Shown here in pieces: positions 26,001 through 35,463 of a stretch of 64,000 nucleotides of DNA (the first letter of the stretch is position 1; every line of letters starts with the position of its first letter). The translations under genes and the position numbers were made by a program. The stretch lies in assembly GCA_934047225.1 (NCBI GenBank), contig OW203989.1, positions 16,033,977 through 16,097,976 of the forward strand, in the 5' to 3' direction. Source of the DNA: Ypsolopha sequella (Eukaryota; Arthropoda; Insecta; Lepidoptera; Ypsolophidae). The notes under the pieces are model-generated. The model searched no databases. It had not been told where the DNA came from and saw only the letters and a list, made by a program, of their open reading frames with translations.

Positions 26001-28801
26001 ATTGAAACGAAACCAACACACGCAAATACTAACGAGAAAAAACCATCTTTATTACATAAAGAAATTAATGTTAATGTCATAATGTAGCCACGATTTCAAA
26101 ATAACAGGTCCTCTAAAAAGGCCACTTTGGATGAATCATATTATGATTCCGTCCTAATCCCGTCTCTTTTGCACCCGTGAAGAAACTCTTGACTCCATCC
26201 TACTTTCAAATCATTTTATGATTCACCCAAGTCAGCCTTTTTAGATCCTCTGAACTTTTGCGTGCGCGACATCTGATTAGAGCAGGACAGAGAGTTAAAA
26301 ACAAGCGCGTTAGAGCAGGACTGAATTTTAGCATAGTGCAGCCCCTTAAGGATGGTCGTCATGACGCGACAACTCAGTTGGGGGCGTGACCAAATGTTGT
26401 GCTGTTTCATTTCGCTATAAGGTGCACACTCCATGAAACATGCGGGGACAATAAAATCGTGCCGATTTCGTCGCCGGCGCAAAATTGAAAACTTGTTTCG
26501 GGAGAAACCACTTTTGGCAAGACGACGTTTTTAAACATAATTTTTGGTTATTATTAATCTACATAACATTTTCGATGTTTGACCTGTATGAATTTTTTGA
26601 TTTTATCTAAAACAATAAAAGCACATTCGGCTACACTTTTGATGAAATAAACGTTTAATTTACGTAATTTAGGGTTTGTTGTTAAGATATTACTCAAATT
26701 TAACGGTTATTAGTTCGACTTAAACATAGATCTAGATAATGTTAATGGACTCAGGAAAAGATAAGATTCTGAAATGGATTCTATAAAAAAATTAAAAAAA
26801 TATTTGCTACTTTTGTGTATCGTTTTGACATTTTAATTTAAGCTAGGACATGCAAAACAAATTTAAAAGTAACAAAAATGTATATATTAAATTTATACTT
26901 AAGTGTCAAACACGATAACGTGTCGTTTCGTTTGACACGCGTTTTATCGCACAAATATATCAATCATTTATTTTTGTTATTATTAATTACTTAATGGTAA
27001 TTTTATTTGCTTAGTTTGGTTATAATGAATTACGTTATTTTTCCAAACGAATTGTCGCTAACGTTACCAATATGAAGGGGTAAATCTGTGCTCATACAGC
27101 GGCGGTAGCTCAGGGGCAGGGGTATAACGCTGGCCTCTCAATCTTGAGATCCAGGTTCGATCCCCGGTCGGGCATGCACCAATGAGTTTTTCGGAATTTA
27201 TGTGCATATTGTTCTTACTCCACTTGAAGGTGAAGGAAAACATCGTAAGGTTTGCATGCCCTAAGAAGCGAATATAAAATATATAAAAGTAATAATCGTC
27301 GGTGAAACGCGGGTGTACCGAGTGTGGACTGTGACTTGCATTTCACAGTTCACACCCGGAACACCTGTGACACCATCCCCTCGGGGATTCATGTCGTGAG
27401 AATATACATCATATTGTTAATTAATTATGAAAAATATGCATACTGCCTTAAATAAACACTTATATATTATATAAATTCGGAATATATGTACTTATTAAAT
27501 AAAAGACAAACAAGTTTTTTATCAAAATTCTATTTTACTTATTCATTCCGTAAGTATATTCACATAATTAATTAAAAATACGGTAATTGGGCTGCAGTAC
27601 AGAAGCTGCGCCTGAAGTTGTCATCTGCACCGTATCTCCCGCCGCGCCGTCGAAGCTCCGAGTCCTCCGAGAACGTGGTACTCCACAAATAAAATTTAAA
27701 AAAAAACATTATTTCACCTTGCAGGCACTAATCTGTCTGGTGGACAAGAAAACGGGAGAAAAGTCAAAGACGCGGCCGCGCTTCGTAAAACAGGACCAAG
27801 TGGCCATCATGAGGATAGAGTGCGCAGGAGTCATCTGCTTAGAGCCATTCAAGAAGTTTGCTCAGATGGGCAGGTTCACGTTACGAGACGAAAGTGAGTA
27901 CCATATACCTCTAAGATTAGCGATTCGCGTGTACTCTACTGATAAAGACAAAAAACATTTCGTCACAATACTTATGCATCCGCGGAGCGGTGTCTAAGCT
28001 GCTTTTTTTCTGAGTGAAGACTATCACAGTCGTGAAGACAACAGTCGTGCACTCTCGTTTCGCCGACAATTTTCACGTAATTAACAGGTGATAATAGTGT
28101 TATATTCGGGGGAGAGTAAGAGGACAGCTCACAGGCAATAAACCAGGAGGCCCACCATGCCTGAGACCGATTGATGGCGGTATATCCATCCCTAATAGCA
28201 GCGGTGTCACGGTTGCGAGGGTTCCGGCACCGCGCTCACCAACCCGCCTGCCCAGCGTGTGTGAGTATGGGCAATTCCTCCAGGATGACCGCCGGGAGTG
28301 GCAAAGTCCCGGAAAGGCTTATGTCCAGCAGTGGACGAACTAGGCTGATGGATGGATGGATGGAACAGTGTTATGTGTAATGATTACACTATTTTCCATT
28401 GCTGCGGGTCTACCGCGTAGTTCTGATTTTCATCAACATCAACTTGAGATTGAAATTTGACGTGCGTGCGAAAGAGATGGCATGTTAGGCGGGCGTCGTA
28501 ACACGCACGTAAAATTTCAATCTCAAGTTGATGTTGATGAAAATCAGAATTACGCGGTAGACCCGCTGGCTAGTCAATCGCCAGAGCTGTCTCCACTTAA
28601 GGTTTTATTTTGGGGAAGCTAGGAGTTCTGCGTCTACGTGCTTACACCCCCATCACATACATTTAAGGTAGTGGGGTCATCGAAGATTTTCCGTTCACAA
28701 CCAGATGTTTTCTCTTCTTAAATAAACCTAACGAATGGTATATTTTCTTTGTTTCAGATAAAACTATCGCTATCGGCAAAGTCCTCAAGGTGATTGAGTG
28801 A
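11030..28801 (+). CDS. eRF3: eukaryotic peptide chain release factor GTPase eRF3 (GSPT), complete, 12 exons
   Basis: eRF3 binds eRF1 and uses GTP to drive polypeptide release at stop codons in the cytosol. Exons: 11030-11267, 12496-12719, 13075-13180, 13513-13659, 17340-17485, 18859-19013, 20613-20730, 21319-21522, 22585-22743, 25418-25522, 27725-27893, 28758-28801. All junctions are GT-AG and phase-consistent, giving 604 residues, a normal eRF3 size. The 5' border of exon 2 is uncertain: 12496, 12520 and 12529 all fit the phase. A PAM2 motif ('[15 protein letters not shown]', residues 32-46) should bind poly(A)-binding protein. A proline- and acid-rich linker follows. The GTPase domain has G1 'GHVDAGKST' split across exons 3 and 4 (about 187-195), G3 'DAPGH' (264-268) and G4 'NKMD' (326-329). 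Two EF-Tu-like beta-barrel domains with 'GRFTLRDE' finish the protein, which ends 'KVLKVIE'. A possible poly(A) signal AATAAA lies at 29616. Introns are packed with MITEs. Confidence 0.97.
11268..12495 (+). other. eRF3 intron 1, nothing recognised
   Basis: AT-rich intron with a strong 'gtatgt' donor. It has no recognisable transposon. The acceptor side is weak in pyrimidines, which is why the exon 2 start is uncertain. Confidence 0.6.
13231..13363. mobile_element. palindromic MITE in eRF3 intron 3 (family A)
   Basis: Near-perfect inverted arms of about 44 bp: 'ttactacaaaacggtgttta' on the left and its complement ending 'ccgttttgtagttaca' on the right, separated by about 45 bp. A related copy with the same ends lies at 22883-23001 in intron 9 of the same gene. 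Confidence 0.8.
13795..14290 (+). repeat. microsatellite-associated repeat copy in eRF3 intron 4, copy 1
   Basis: It begins near 'gcagtgcgagtcagcctcga' and continues 'ttccgtattgtggatgataa', 'ttaccatgatttttttcata' and 'ccagttttggagataag'. The same order of segments occurs again at 15546-16290, so intron 4 holds two diverged direct copies. Confidence 0.75.
14575..14800 (-). repeat. partial lepidopteran tRNA-related SINE
   Basis: Segments 'gtgttccgagtgtgaactgtga' (in part) and 'aaacctgcatgccctaaaaa' match the body of the SINEs at 27099-27415 and 31154-31350. The order is rearranged and the tRNA-like head is missing. Confidence 0.5.
15546..16290 (+). repeat. microsatellite-associated repeat copy in eRF3 intron 4, copy 2
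   Basis: Head 'ggccaagtgcgagtcaga' at 15551, then the same blocks as 13795-14290. It ends with 'gtgctaaagttatgatgctg' and 'acggacggacg' near 16265. A further tail-like piece is seen at 17090-17160 ('gtgctaaagttatgaggctg'). Spurious frames run through it on both strands. Confidence 0.75.
16300..17339 (+). other. 3' part of eRF3 intron 4
   Basis: AT-rich intron sequence with the repeat tail at about 17090-17160. No gene. With the two repeat copies, intron 4 is 3.7 kb, the longest intron of the gene. Confidence 0.6.
17486..18858 (+). other. eRF3 intron 5, no clear element
   Basis: AT-rich. A purine-rich stretch at 18260-18520 resembles worn-out LINE coding sequence by composition, but no motif survives that would support that. 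Nothing else recognised. Confidence 0.5.
19014..20612 (+). other. eRF3 intron 6 with a hAT-like element and a tRNA-like SINE fragment
   Basis: From about 19809 to 20149 the ends read 'aggtttccaactttt' and (complement) 'aggggttcccaaaca', the worn terminal pattern of lepidopteran hAT MITEs; no clean target duplication survives. Bases about 20345-20510 contain, on the minus strand, a B-box-like 'gggtttaaatcccg' preceded by a degraded tRNA-like head, suggesting an old SINE. Confidence 0.45.
21531..21835 (+). repeat. two tandem partial copies of eRF3 exon 8
   Basis: Immediately after exon 8, its last 162 coding bases plus the splice donor 'gtaagtac' are repeated twice in tandem (21531-21685 and 21686-about 21835). 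Both copies lack the same 15 bases relative to exon 8 (the five codons for T-V-L-M-G), so they derive from one another. They keep the donor-like 'gtaagt' or 'gtaata' but start directly at 'ataacgttc' with no acceptor. Reading through the exon 8 donor meets TAA after three codons. They are therefore non-coding duplicates in intron 8, unless an unusual splice uses them. Confidence 0.95.
21836..22584 (+). other. rest of eRF3 intron 8, dispersed repeats
   Basis: Bases about 22090-22200 ('caatgccaaacatcagtttt', 'atggcgtgttttgtgactca') recur at 25785-25885 in intron 10. Bases about 22200-22330 ('cagagctcctcacatccaga') match the right arm of the foldback SINE at 45500-45610. No gene. Confidence 0.7.
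22883..23001. mobile_element. palindromic MITE in eRF3 intron 9 (family A, second copy)
   Basis: Ends 'gtaactacaaaacggtgttt' and its complement near 22978-23001. The left arm includes the 'aactttagacag' block of the 13.2-kb copy; the right arm has lost it. Confidence 0.75.
23048..23481 (+). repeat. 430-bp dispersed repeat, copy 1 of 3
   Basis: Starts 'catcatgacgcgaccaactc' and ends around 'cttaaacatagatctagata' and 'ataataacattcca'. Copies in the same orientation lie at about 26358-26760 and 57145-57532. It has no long open frame or obvious terminal repeat. It may be a SINE or a non-autonomous DNA element; the class is undetermined. Confidence 0.75.
23556..24042. mobile_element. 487-bp TIR element in eRF3 intron 9
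   Basis: The left end 'ccggcgccagacatgtatcc' and the right end, its near-complement 'gtggacacatgtctggcgcc' extended by 'gg', are inverted; 'acttatttgcacac' follows inside. The interior contains further inverted words ('cacttatttg') and two chance open frames. Confidence 0.8.
24138..24442. mobile_element. 305-bp palindromic MITE in eRF3 intron 9
   Basis: Long inverted arms: 'tagttcatacaaacgaaata' (left) against 'tatttcgtttgtatgaacta' (right). Further in, 'ttacagaatatctaggttcc' pairs with 'ggaacctagatattctgtaa'. The arms cover over 100 bp each with a small central loop. Confidence 0.85.
24476..24712 (+). repeat. microsatellite-associated repeat, short complete-looking copy
   Basis: Head 'ggccaagtgcgagtcgga' (24476), then 'cgaagggttccgtacc'. 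The tail is 'cagacggacagcggagtc', 'aatagggtcccgttgg' and 'ctacggaaccctaaaaa'. At about 240 bp it shows head and tail close together, useful for defining the family. Confidence 0.75.
24950..25221. mobile_element. 272-bp palindromic MITE in eRF3 intron 9 (family B)
   Basis: Arms 'atacaagtgactttttgatc' and 'gatcaaaaagtcaccttgta' are inverted over more than 100 bp each. They also include 'ttcatactg' and 'gatcagtatc' with their complements. Related degraded sequences with the same words lie at 32080-32555. Confidence 0.85.
26358..26760 (+). repeat. 430-bp dispersed repeat, copy 2 of 3
   Basis: In eRF3 intron 10. Shares 'catgacgcgac', 'gctgtttcatttcgctataa', 'caataaaatcgtgccgattt' and 'cttaaacatagatctagata' with the copies at 23.0 and 57.1 kb, in the same orientation. 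Confidence 0.75.
27099..27415 (+). repeat. tRNA-derived SINE in eRF3 intron 10
   Basis: The head has a pol III A box ('ggtagctcaggggcagg') and B box ('aggttcgatccccgg') spaced as in a tRNA, but it does not fold into a complete tRNA. The body follows: 'tcggaatttatgtgcatatt', 'gtgaaggaaaacatcg', 'gcatttcacagttcacaccc', 'tcggggattcatgtcgtgag'. The same body recurs at 31154-31350, in part at 14575-14800, and as a 3' stub at 37655-37700. Confidence 0.85.
28090..28370 (+). repeat. LINE-type 3' end in eRF3 intron 11
   Basis: Contains 'cccaccatgcctgagaccga', 'ccggcaccgcgctcacc', 'tccaggatgaccgccgg' and the tail 'tatgtccagcagtggacg' followed by (ggat)n. The inverted copy lies at about 58100-58420, and a diverged tail 'ggcctatgtccagcagtgga' at 52364. 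Such tails end RTE/CR1-like LINEs in Lepidoptera; the family is from memory. Confidence 0.75.
28404..28566. mobile_element. 163-bp palindromic MITE in eRF3 intron 11
   Basis: Arms 'gcgggtctaccgcgtagttc' and its complement. They stay almost perfectly paired through 'catcaacatcaacttgagat', leaving about 45 bp of loop. Confidence 0.9.
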
Positions 28802-29700
28802 ATTCGGCACTACGATTTGTAATTTAGCTAGGATAGGCCTTTCAAAAACCTATATTATCAGAGAACGCATGTAATCCTGAATTTTGGGGTTGGTATCATG
28901 TGAGAGCTCAAGCATATTGCTTCATCATGATGTATTTTTCACATTAATGGCCTTTAATTCCGTGTAATATTGCAACTAGTCCAGGTTTGAATTTTATTAA
29001 GGTTTTATAGCCACTGCCATGAAGCCAACTAACTGTTGCTGTACAGTCTAGTACATTTGTTTACGATCCAGCTTCAACCGGCGACTTCATTCGGCTGAGG
29101 CTACTGATACACAGATATCCACCACAACCCTCTCGCTGCTTACTTTCCGTATCTTATACATATATGTGATGTGCGATGGATGGCTCTCATGAACTCGTTC
29201 AACTATATTGTAGTAATTCACATAATTTTCATAGCGTGGTTCGTTGTACTGCTTCCTTCCTATTTTAAAATATGGAAATTATGTTTTTATTATTTGCCGT
29301 TGTATGTATTTATATCGAATATGATTTGTTTCAGCGACGTCTTGACTGAAACGTTATTTTACTCAATTGTAGATCAAAACGTACTTGTTTCGGTCTTATC
29401 TGTTAATGTTAGTGAATTTGTCGGCAATATTTACCTTTTTTTTTAATCAAATTATGATGATAATAATTTATTGCTTTTACTCATACGTCAAATGATAATG
29501 TAGGAACACACCCAGAGTACTTATGAAAAGTTGTGCAGAATATATGAAGGTGGTCTGTTTCAGATACTTTTATTTGGCCCAACCCCTGTATTGTTATGAT
29601 AAATGTATATTATGAAATAAATTTCAGCTTTTTTATTATAATCTGATTACTTACATCTTAGGGGCGATTGTATATTATTATTACCAATATTTTGTGTATA
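28802..29700 (+). other. probable eRF3 3' UTR and downstream spacer
   Basis: Follows the eRF3 stop codon. AATAAA occurs at 29616-29621, shortly before a T-rich stretch, a plausible but unproven polyadenylation site. The open frame at 29171-29446 is rich in F, I and Y, as expected for AT-rich non-coding DNA. Confidence 0.4.
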
Positions 29701-29709
29701 TCAGTGGAC

Positions 29710-29935
29710 GAGAACAATGAATCGCGTGCGGTCCCCCTCGGCGAGTCGTCTCGCGCTTCTCTTGGTTTGTTCGAGCGTTGGCCCCCTCGGGTCCGGCCCT
29801 GGGCCCCCTCGGTCCCGGCCCAGGCCCCCTCGGGCTGGGCCCCAGCCCCTAGTGCCTTGGTTCTGTTGCTCTCGGGGACCGCACGCGTCGCTAACCGCCT
29901 CGGCGACCACTCTGACAGGCTGCGACTATATTATT
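29710..29935 (+). repeat. GC-rich block with 'ccccctcgg' minisatellite
   Basis: A sharply GC-rich island in AT-rich DNA. It contains about four repeats of a 'ggccccctcgg(g/t)' core between 29785 and 29840, and is followed by 'aataaaataaatttatta'. Frames on both strands are open only because stop codons are rare in GC-rich DNA. Function unknown. Confidence 0.5.
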
Positions 29936-29991
29936 TTGTTTAAATAAAATAAATTTATTAATTTTCATGCGTTTCATTATTTGGTCCATCA

Positions 29992-30130
29992 ATGGTGTCG
30001 ATTCGGCGCAACATAACTGACAAGACTAACCTTATTTTGAGCGTCCCGTCTTGTTTTTCGATACAGACAGAACACTTAAGTTAAGTCCTGTCAATTAAGT
30101 CAAGTTTGTGTTGCGCCGAATCGGTGTTAA
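29992..30130. mobile_element. 139-bp palindromic element
   Basis: Ends 'gattcggcgcaacataact' and (complement of the right side) 'gattcggcgcaacacaaact' are inverted. A half copy with 'aatggtgtcgattctg' and 'acacttaaggttagtcctgt' lies at 31402-31470. Confidence 0.75.
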
Positions 30131-30278
30131 TAACTTCCTAAATATTTAACACCTTTGTGGTTTAATGCTTTTGTCATTATAATTCTGTGAATAGATATTG
30201 TCTTAACCCGTCTAATTAGGCGCAATCTAGTTCATTGTCGAAAATGGATAACAGTCTTATTGATGCAAAGTATGTTAC

Positions 30279-30879
30279 AGTGCGCGCCAATCTTTTAGTC
30301 GCCTCTGAACCTAGCCCCAAGAATCGACGCATTAGCCGTTTTACGGTGTCAGGGGGACGTTACAGGAGCGAGGCCGCGGAGCACACCCGCCTGAGTGCCG
30401 CACCCCACCCCCCGCTCGCCGTTCAGCAGGTGTCAACACTATGCGTTAGTGTTAGTGCTGCGTCCATACGTCCATACACTACACACGCGCGCGTTGCATC
30501 AAAAAGTACCCACAAGGACACAATTCTATGATTCGTTAAGTTTATCGTTGAATCTGTTTGTTGTTTTTGTTGCCTTTATTTGTTGTTTTGTTGATTTAGC
30601 TTATTAAATTTTTGTTGATTTAGTTTGTTAAAGTTTATTGTTGTTGTTATGCCTCGCGGACGTTATAGCGTTTTAAGGCGACAATGTAGGAAAATGATAT
30701 TAATGCATTTTATTTATATAGTTACGATTGCACTAAAATAATAAATAAATAAGTAGGTACAACAAGTACACCTTCCCACTTATAATAATCAACCGTTGAT
30801 ATTATTGTTTCCTTGACTGTACCTGCGCAAGCTTGCACTCGTAACTCACTCAGAGGCGACTAAAAGATTGGCGCGCACT
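30279..30879. mobile_element. 601-bp TIR element with GC-rich interior
   Basis: A 30-bp inverted end 'agtgcgcgccaatcttttag' through 'tctga' at 30279-30308 is matched by its perfect complement at 30850-30879. TA-like bases lie near both borders. The interior has a GC-rich part (30330-30530) carrying a 98-codon frame that begins outside the element and has no recognisable domain. The end resembles the 87-bp MITE at 3122-3208. Confidence 0.8.
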
Positions 30880-31153
30880 ATACTTCCATTGTTGCACGGG
30901 TTAACCAAGATGTTTTGCCTACATAGAATTGGACATTTTACAAACAAGGCCTTTTGCAGTCCAGATTTTATGAACCCAACCCAAAATTCCATACGTTATA
31001 CCATGGACGAATATTTCGTCCATGGTTATATATAGGTACGTGGTACAGGGGCATATGCACCCTCTGTTTCCAGGCGGTCGACCGATCATATAAGTTAAAC
31101 AGCCAGGTGTAGCGGACCAATACAGAAACCTTTGATTCTAGTACAGTACGGTC

Positions 31154-31350
31154 ATGCACCAAGTAAGTTTTTCGGAATTTATGTGCATATTATTTATACT
31201 AATTAATACTTACAACTAGCTGAACTGTGAAGGAAAACATTGTGAGGAAACCTGCATGCTCTAAAAAGCGTGTATTTGCATTTCACAGTCCACCACACTC
31301 GGTAATACCTCCGAAACCTCCTTGGGGATTCGTGTCGTGACAATATATAA
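31154..31350 (+). repeat. lepidopteran SINE body without tRNA head
   Basis: Matches the body of the 27.1-kb SINE: 'tttttcggaatttatgtgca', 'gtgaaggaaaacattg', 'aaacctgcatgctc' and 'tggggattcgtgtcgtgaca'. The pol III head is absent. Confidence 0.75.
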
Positions 31351-32079
31351 CCCTTGAAAGTCTTTTCCATTAAATTATGTATAATAATCATCTAGTCTAC
31401 ATAATGGTGTCGATTCTGTGTAATTTTGTCTTTTTCGTTCTGTTCTGGACACTTAAGGTTAGTCCTGTCAAATAAGATATTAGATTTCCTTTATTCGTGA
31501 TTAAATAAAAGAACATATAGGTTAAAAATGGTATTATTTACAACGGAAACTATTTTGTGCATTCATCTGTACTTCTTGTATTTCACAGTTAAAATAATAT
31601 TGTTTTCCGTCACATTAATTTCACGGTAGGCTCTATCCAGTACCATTTGAAGCAAGGTTTATAGTCCTTATAATTATATACAATTTTGGCAAACTCCATT
31701 ACTGGAATGTAGTTTATAAATTCACCATAAGCCTATATTATGTCATCAATCACACTATGTAGAGATCTTTTGAATAATTCTGACGAGTGGACATAGGTAC
31801 TTGACTTATCAATATGAAACTGAATGTTTCTATTCTGATATAATATGTATGGGAATAAGATTTCATTGTAGTGAACCCTGTGCAGTACCAAGATAAGATC
31901 TTTTTGAGTCTAATTATATTATGTATCTTTAAAATTAGGGACTTAGCTTTTGCCCGCGGCCTTATAAGTGACTCTGTTTAGCGCTATCTAGTAGCTCATT
32001 TTTTTAACTCAAAACGCACAAACTCAAAAACAAAGGTAAACCGATGTGTATTTTAATTTGATTTTTCTGAAAATTTATA

Positions 32080-32555
32080 TAAGGTGACTTGTTTGTATAG
32101 CCAAATTCACACTGGAGACTCAGTATGTGGACAGAACCAATTTTAGTGAAAAAAATATAATGAATGCTTCCTATACTGACTCGCCGTTGTAGGGGTCAAC
32201 GATATTCCAACCCTATTATTGATAGAGCACATTTTTTAAAAAAGGTTATTGGGCCTTGGTTCTGACCACATACGGAGTCTACAGTATGAATTTGTCTTTA
32301 TAAACAAGATAATTATTTATGCAGCCAAATTCATACTGAAGACACGGTAAGTGCTCAGTATTAAGGTTCGGTAACCCTTTTTGTAAAATTCGTAAATTAT
32401 GTACAGTTTCGTGTTCTCTACAAACGCAAGCCCAGCCTATGGGAGATCAACATTTTGCAAAATTACCAAAAAGTGTGATTGATCCATGATACTGATCACT
32501 TACCCATCTTCATTTTATGAATTTAGCTGTGTAATAAATGTCACCTTATATAACG
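32080..32555. repeat. degraded family B MITE relatives
   Basis: 'ataaggtgacttgt' at the left and 'gtcaccttatata' at the right are inverted. Inside are 'ccaaattcacactgg', 'ccaaattcatactgaag' and 'gatactgatcacttacc', words shared with 24950-25221. It looks like two nested or tandem old copies. Confidence 0.6.
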
Positions 32556-32954
32556 TCCTTTTTTACACACCTAAGCAACTTCATTCAAGTATATAACACT
32601 TATGGATCTGAAATAAATGGAATATTATTATATTATATAATCAAAACATACCCATTTGTAATAATTTTGCAAATATTTAGGTCTCCACCAACATCCTTGA
32701 GCCCACTCTATAGACCGCAACATGCCGTCCTTACCTCTGTTTTGTCATGCAACATTTATGAAATCTATTTGATTTAGTCTGTGATATATCAAAAGTTACT
32801 CCCAGGATAATTAGCTACACAACAGTGAAAACCTCATCTAAATCGTACATTCAGTAGTTTTAATGTGAACTGCATGCACATAAAACTGTATGGACAAAAC
32901 AGTTTGACAATTTTATTAAGTTCATATTAGATACAACTTTCAGCCCCTCTATTC

Positions 32955-33164
32955 TGTATCTTTGGTTGCCAACTGAACTCGGTGCCTATCATGAAAAACA
33001 TAGATAAAAACTGAAATTTCAAAATTGCCTTTAGTGGGTATTGAATTATTAACAATCTGTATCGTCACTTCAATTGCGAACATATCCTTAGGCAATCAGA
33101 ATTCGATAGTATATCTATGTTTTTGATGATAGGCACCTAGTCCAGTCGGCAACTAGAGATACAT
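32955..33164. mobile_element. 210-bp imperfect inverted-repeat element
   Basis: 'tgtatctttggttgcc' and, after a few bases, 'ggtgcctatcat' on the left face 'atgataggcacc' and 'ggcaactagagataca' on the right. 'aaaaacatagata' also pairs with 'tatctatgttttt'. No coding capacity. Confidence 0.7.
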
Positions 33165-33514
33165 AAAGGCCCGCAGGTGTATCAATAGTTTAGAATATTA
33201 CTACAAAAGAAATGTACTTCCAACCATAGCTCGCCATGATTTACACAAAACTATCCTATTTAGCATTTTGATTGTTTACTACAATGAAATCTCGATCGTT
33301 TTATTTTTATAGACCTCTACACAAGTTTTACAAGTAATGCTAATAAAATAGTAACATAATATTTACAATTTTACTTTAAAATCTCACATTGAGAACTTCC
33401 ACATCCGCAGTAACTGTTTTACTATCCTTTCTATAAACATCAGATTAACTCATTATCAGTCTCAATATCTTAAGTACATATCTACAATAGCTTAAATTTG
33501 GCAATAATGGGATT

Positions 33515-35463
33515 TTAATCTTGAAGTTTCATATCATTCTTACTAATATTTTGATTCATCTGATCATTTTCATACTCTACAAAGTCATCAAAGAGACTGG
33601 GCCAAGCCTCTGTGTCATCATAGCTGCTGAGATCATCTCCCACATACTCACTGAAGTTCAAGAACATGAACCATGTGTCCTTGGGAATCCCTCGCACATG
33701 AGGACTCTTCTCAAGGTAAGACAACCATCTCCCCAATATTGGAGGCTCATTGTTGGTAAAAACGAGGCGCCAAAGTACAATTGCAATATCCGAAGGAAGA
33801 ATTCTCTGTCCACTACTCACGTCTAAACCAAATTTAAAAGTAAATCTGTACAAATCTTTGAACTGTTCAGAATCACTCTTCAAATCACCCATCATCTCAT
33901 TCAACTTATGCTGTATTCCTTTTATAGAATCAGTTTTCATATTCTTTAATCCTTGAGTGAACTCTGTTTTCGTAAATCTACACATCTGACTAGCATTCAA
34001 CTTCCATGCGAGCACCAGCACTTTGAAGTCATCAGGGTTGAGCTGCAGATCATTGCACAAGTTCTCTATACCTTCAGCCAGTATAGCATCCTCTAGTGAG
34101 TCCTTGTACAGATCAAACAACTGATTGATCTTAGAGTCTGATACTCTAGGTTCACTTGATGCCAGAGAAGACATTGTTCTGGGAATTGATGGCAGTTTTT
34201 GATAAAATGGTTTGGGTGCCTTTTCAGAACTCATTTGTATTTTATGTAAGTTAGATCCTTCCATTAAATGGTCATCTTGTTGAGTGTTGGCATTCTGAGA
34301 AGTATGTTTGTTAGTTGACTGAGAGCAGTTAACCAAGTTCTCACAAACTGGTAGTAGCGGCTCCTCTTGAGGGTACTCTGATACTACTACAACAGGTACT
34401 TGGTTTGTAGATATTATCTCTGTCAGCTCTCCTGCTAAAACAAATAGATATAAAGGTATAATCCCTGCAAATTGCCAATGCGCTCACATGTCATTTGTTT
34501 TCGGCCTCTTAGTACTGTTAGCATTGCTGTCGAGTATATTTTGTTCTTAGTAACTACCTATATATTTACGATTTTTCTTATAATGTCTATGACCCTAGGT
34601 TAGTGTCATCTGTCTTTCAGTATAATCCCCACAAGTTGCTAATACGCTCGCACATCATTTGTTTTCTGCCGCTTAGTACCAATACTGTTGAAATATATTG
34701 GAAATGAAATGACATATATTCATTTATGTAATATGGGTACATTATATACACTTACATGTCAGATTTAATGTAAAATAATAAAAAAACAACTTTAACTAAA
34801 TATAATAAGGGCAACAAAATAAATAATTTGGCTTAGTTAGATTTGATAAAAATAAATAAATACAAATATGTCAAAATACATACATATTATTATTAATACT
34901 AATTACTATTACAATTATTATTATTTTCTTGTTTATGGCTTCTGATAATGTGTGTGACTAACACATTTAATTCCGCCAATGTCACGTCATAAACCAAAGC
35001 ACCGTATTAGTGAAAAGTAATTTCGAGGAATTTGGTATCCTGTAAGTCCTTGTGATTATTTAATTTACTCCATGCTTTTCTGGTTTTGTTTCTTAATATC
35101 TATGATCCCAAGTCATTGTCATCTGTCTTTCAGTAAATATTTTTAATAATTACTTTTTTTCTGAACCTTCTTAAACAAATGTGATTGTAAATTATTTAGA
35201 CAAAGTTCCAGGGCATTAGCAACTTGCGATGCAGCAAATGTTTATATAACTTTTTTCCGATACTTTTTAGACAACCATTATTGTGAATTATTTAAACAAA
35301 GTCACAACTCATTAGCAATTTGCGATAGTAGTAAATAGATAAATTAGGACAGCAATCACTACCTTATATACACTTTAAATAGGTACTCACCATCTTTCTT
35401 CTTATGAGAAGTGCTACCATCAGTATTAGCTTGTTGCTTGAAGCAACTCATACAGTGGCCCAT
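33515..35463 (-). CDS. DCUN1D3: DCN1-like protein 3 (DCUN1D3), complete, two exons
   Basis: DCN1-like proteins are co-E3 factors that bring UBC12-NEDD8 to cullins; the type 3 form is membrane-anchored by an N-terminal lipid. Exon 1 is 35463-35391 and exon 2 is 34434-33515, joined at a GT-AG intron in phase 1, giving 330 residues (human protein about 304). Exon 1 encodes 'MGHCMSCFK': Gly2 is a myristoylation site and Cys4/Cys7 could be palmitoylated, the signature of type 3. After a low-complexity linker, the PONY/potentiating-neddylation domain runs from about residue 110 to 310. It includes 'LFDLYKDSLEDAI', 'LQLNPDDFKVLVLAWKL', 'DLYRFTFKFGLD' and 'DTWFMFLNFSEYV', then 'EAWPSLFDDFVEY', the block containing the cullin-contacting acidic residues. 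Convergent with eRF3. A possible minus-strand AATAAA lies at 33305-33300. Confidence 0.95.
34440..35385 (-). other. DCUN1D3 intron with short tandem duplications
   Basis: A segment at about 34457-34545 ('catttgttttcggcctctta') is repeated in diverged form at 34620-34700. Another at 35175-35245 ('gcattagcaacttgcgat') is repeated at 35275-35330. No transposon ends recognised. Confidence 0.6.

Noticed and set aside
27101..27175. A tRNA gene in eRF3 intron 10
   Set aside because: Pol III boxes are present, but it lacks a proper cloverleaf and continues directly into the SINE body found elsewhere in the window.
29171..29446. A hydrophobic 91-codon membrane protein
   Set aside because: F/I/Y/V richness follows from AT-rich sequence, and it lies in the probable eRF3 3' UTR.
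29668..29947. A proline- or glycine-rich protein in the GC-rich block
   Set aside because: Open frames on both strands are explained by GC-rich minisatellite sequence.
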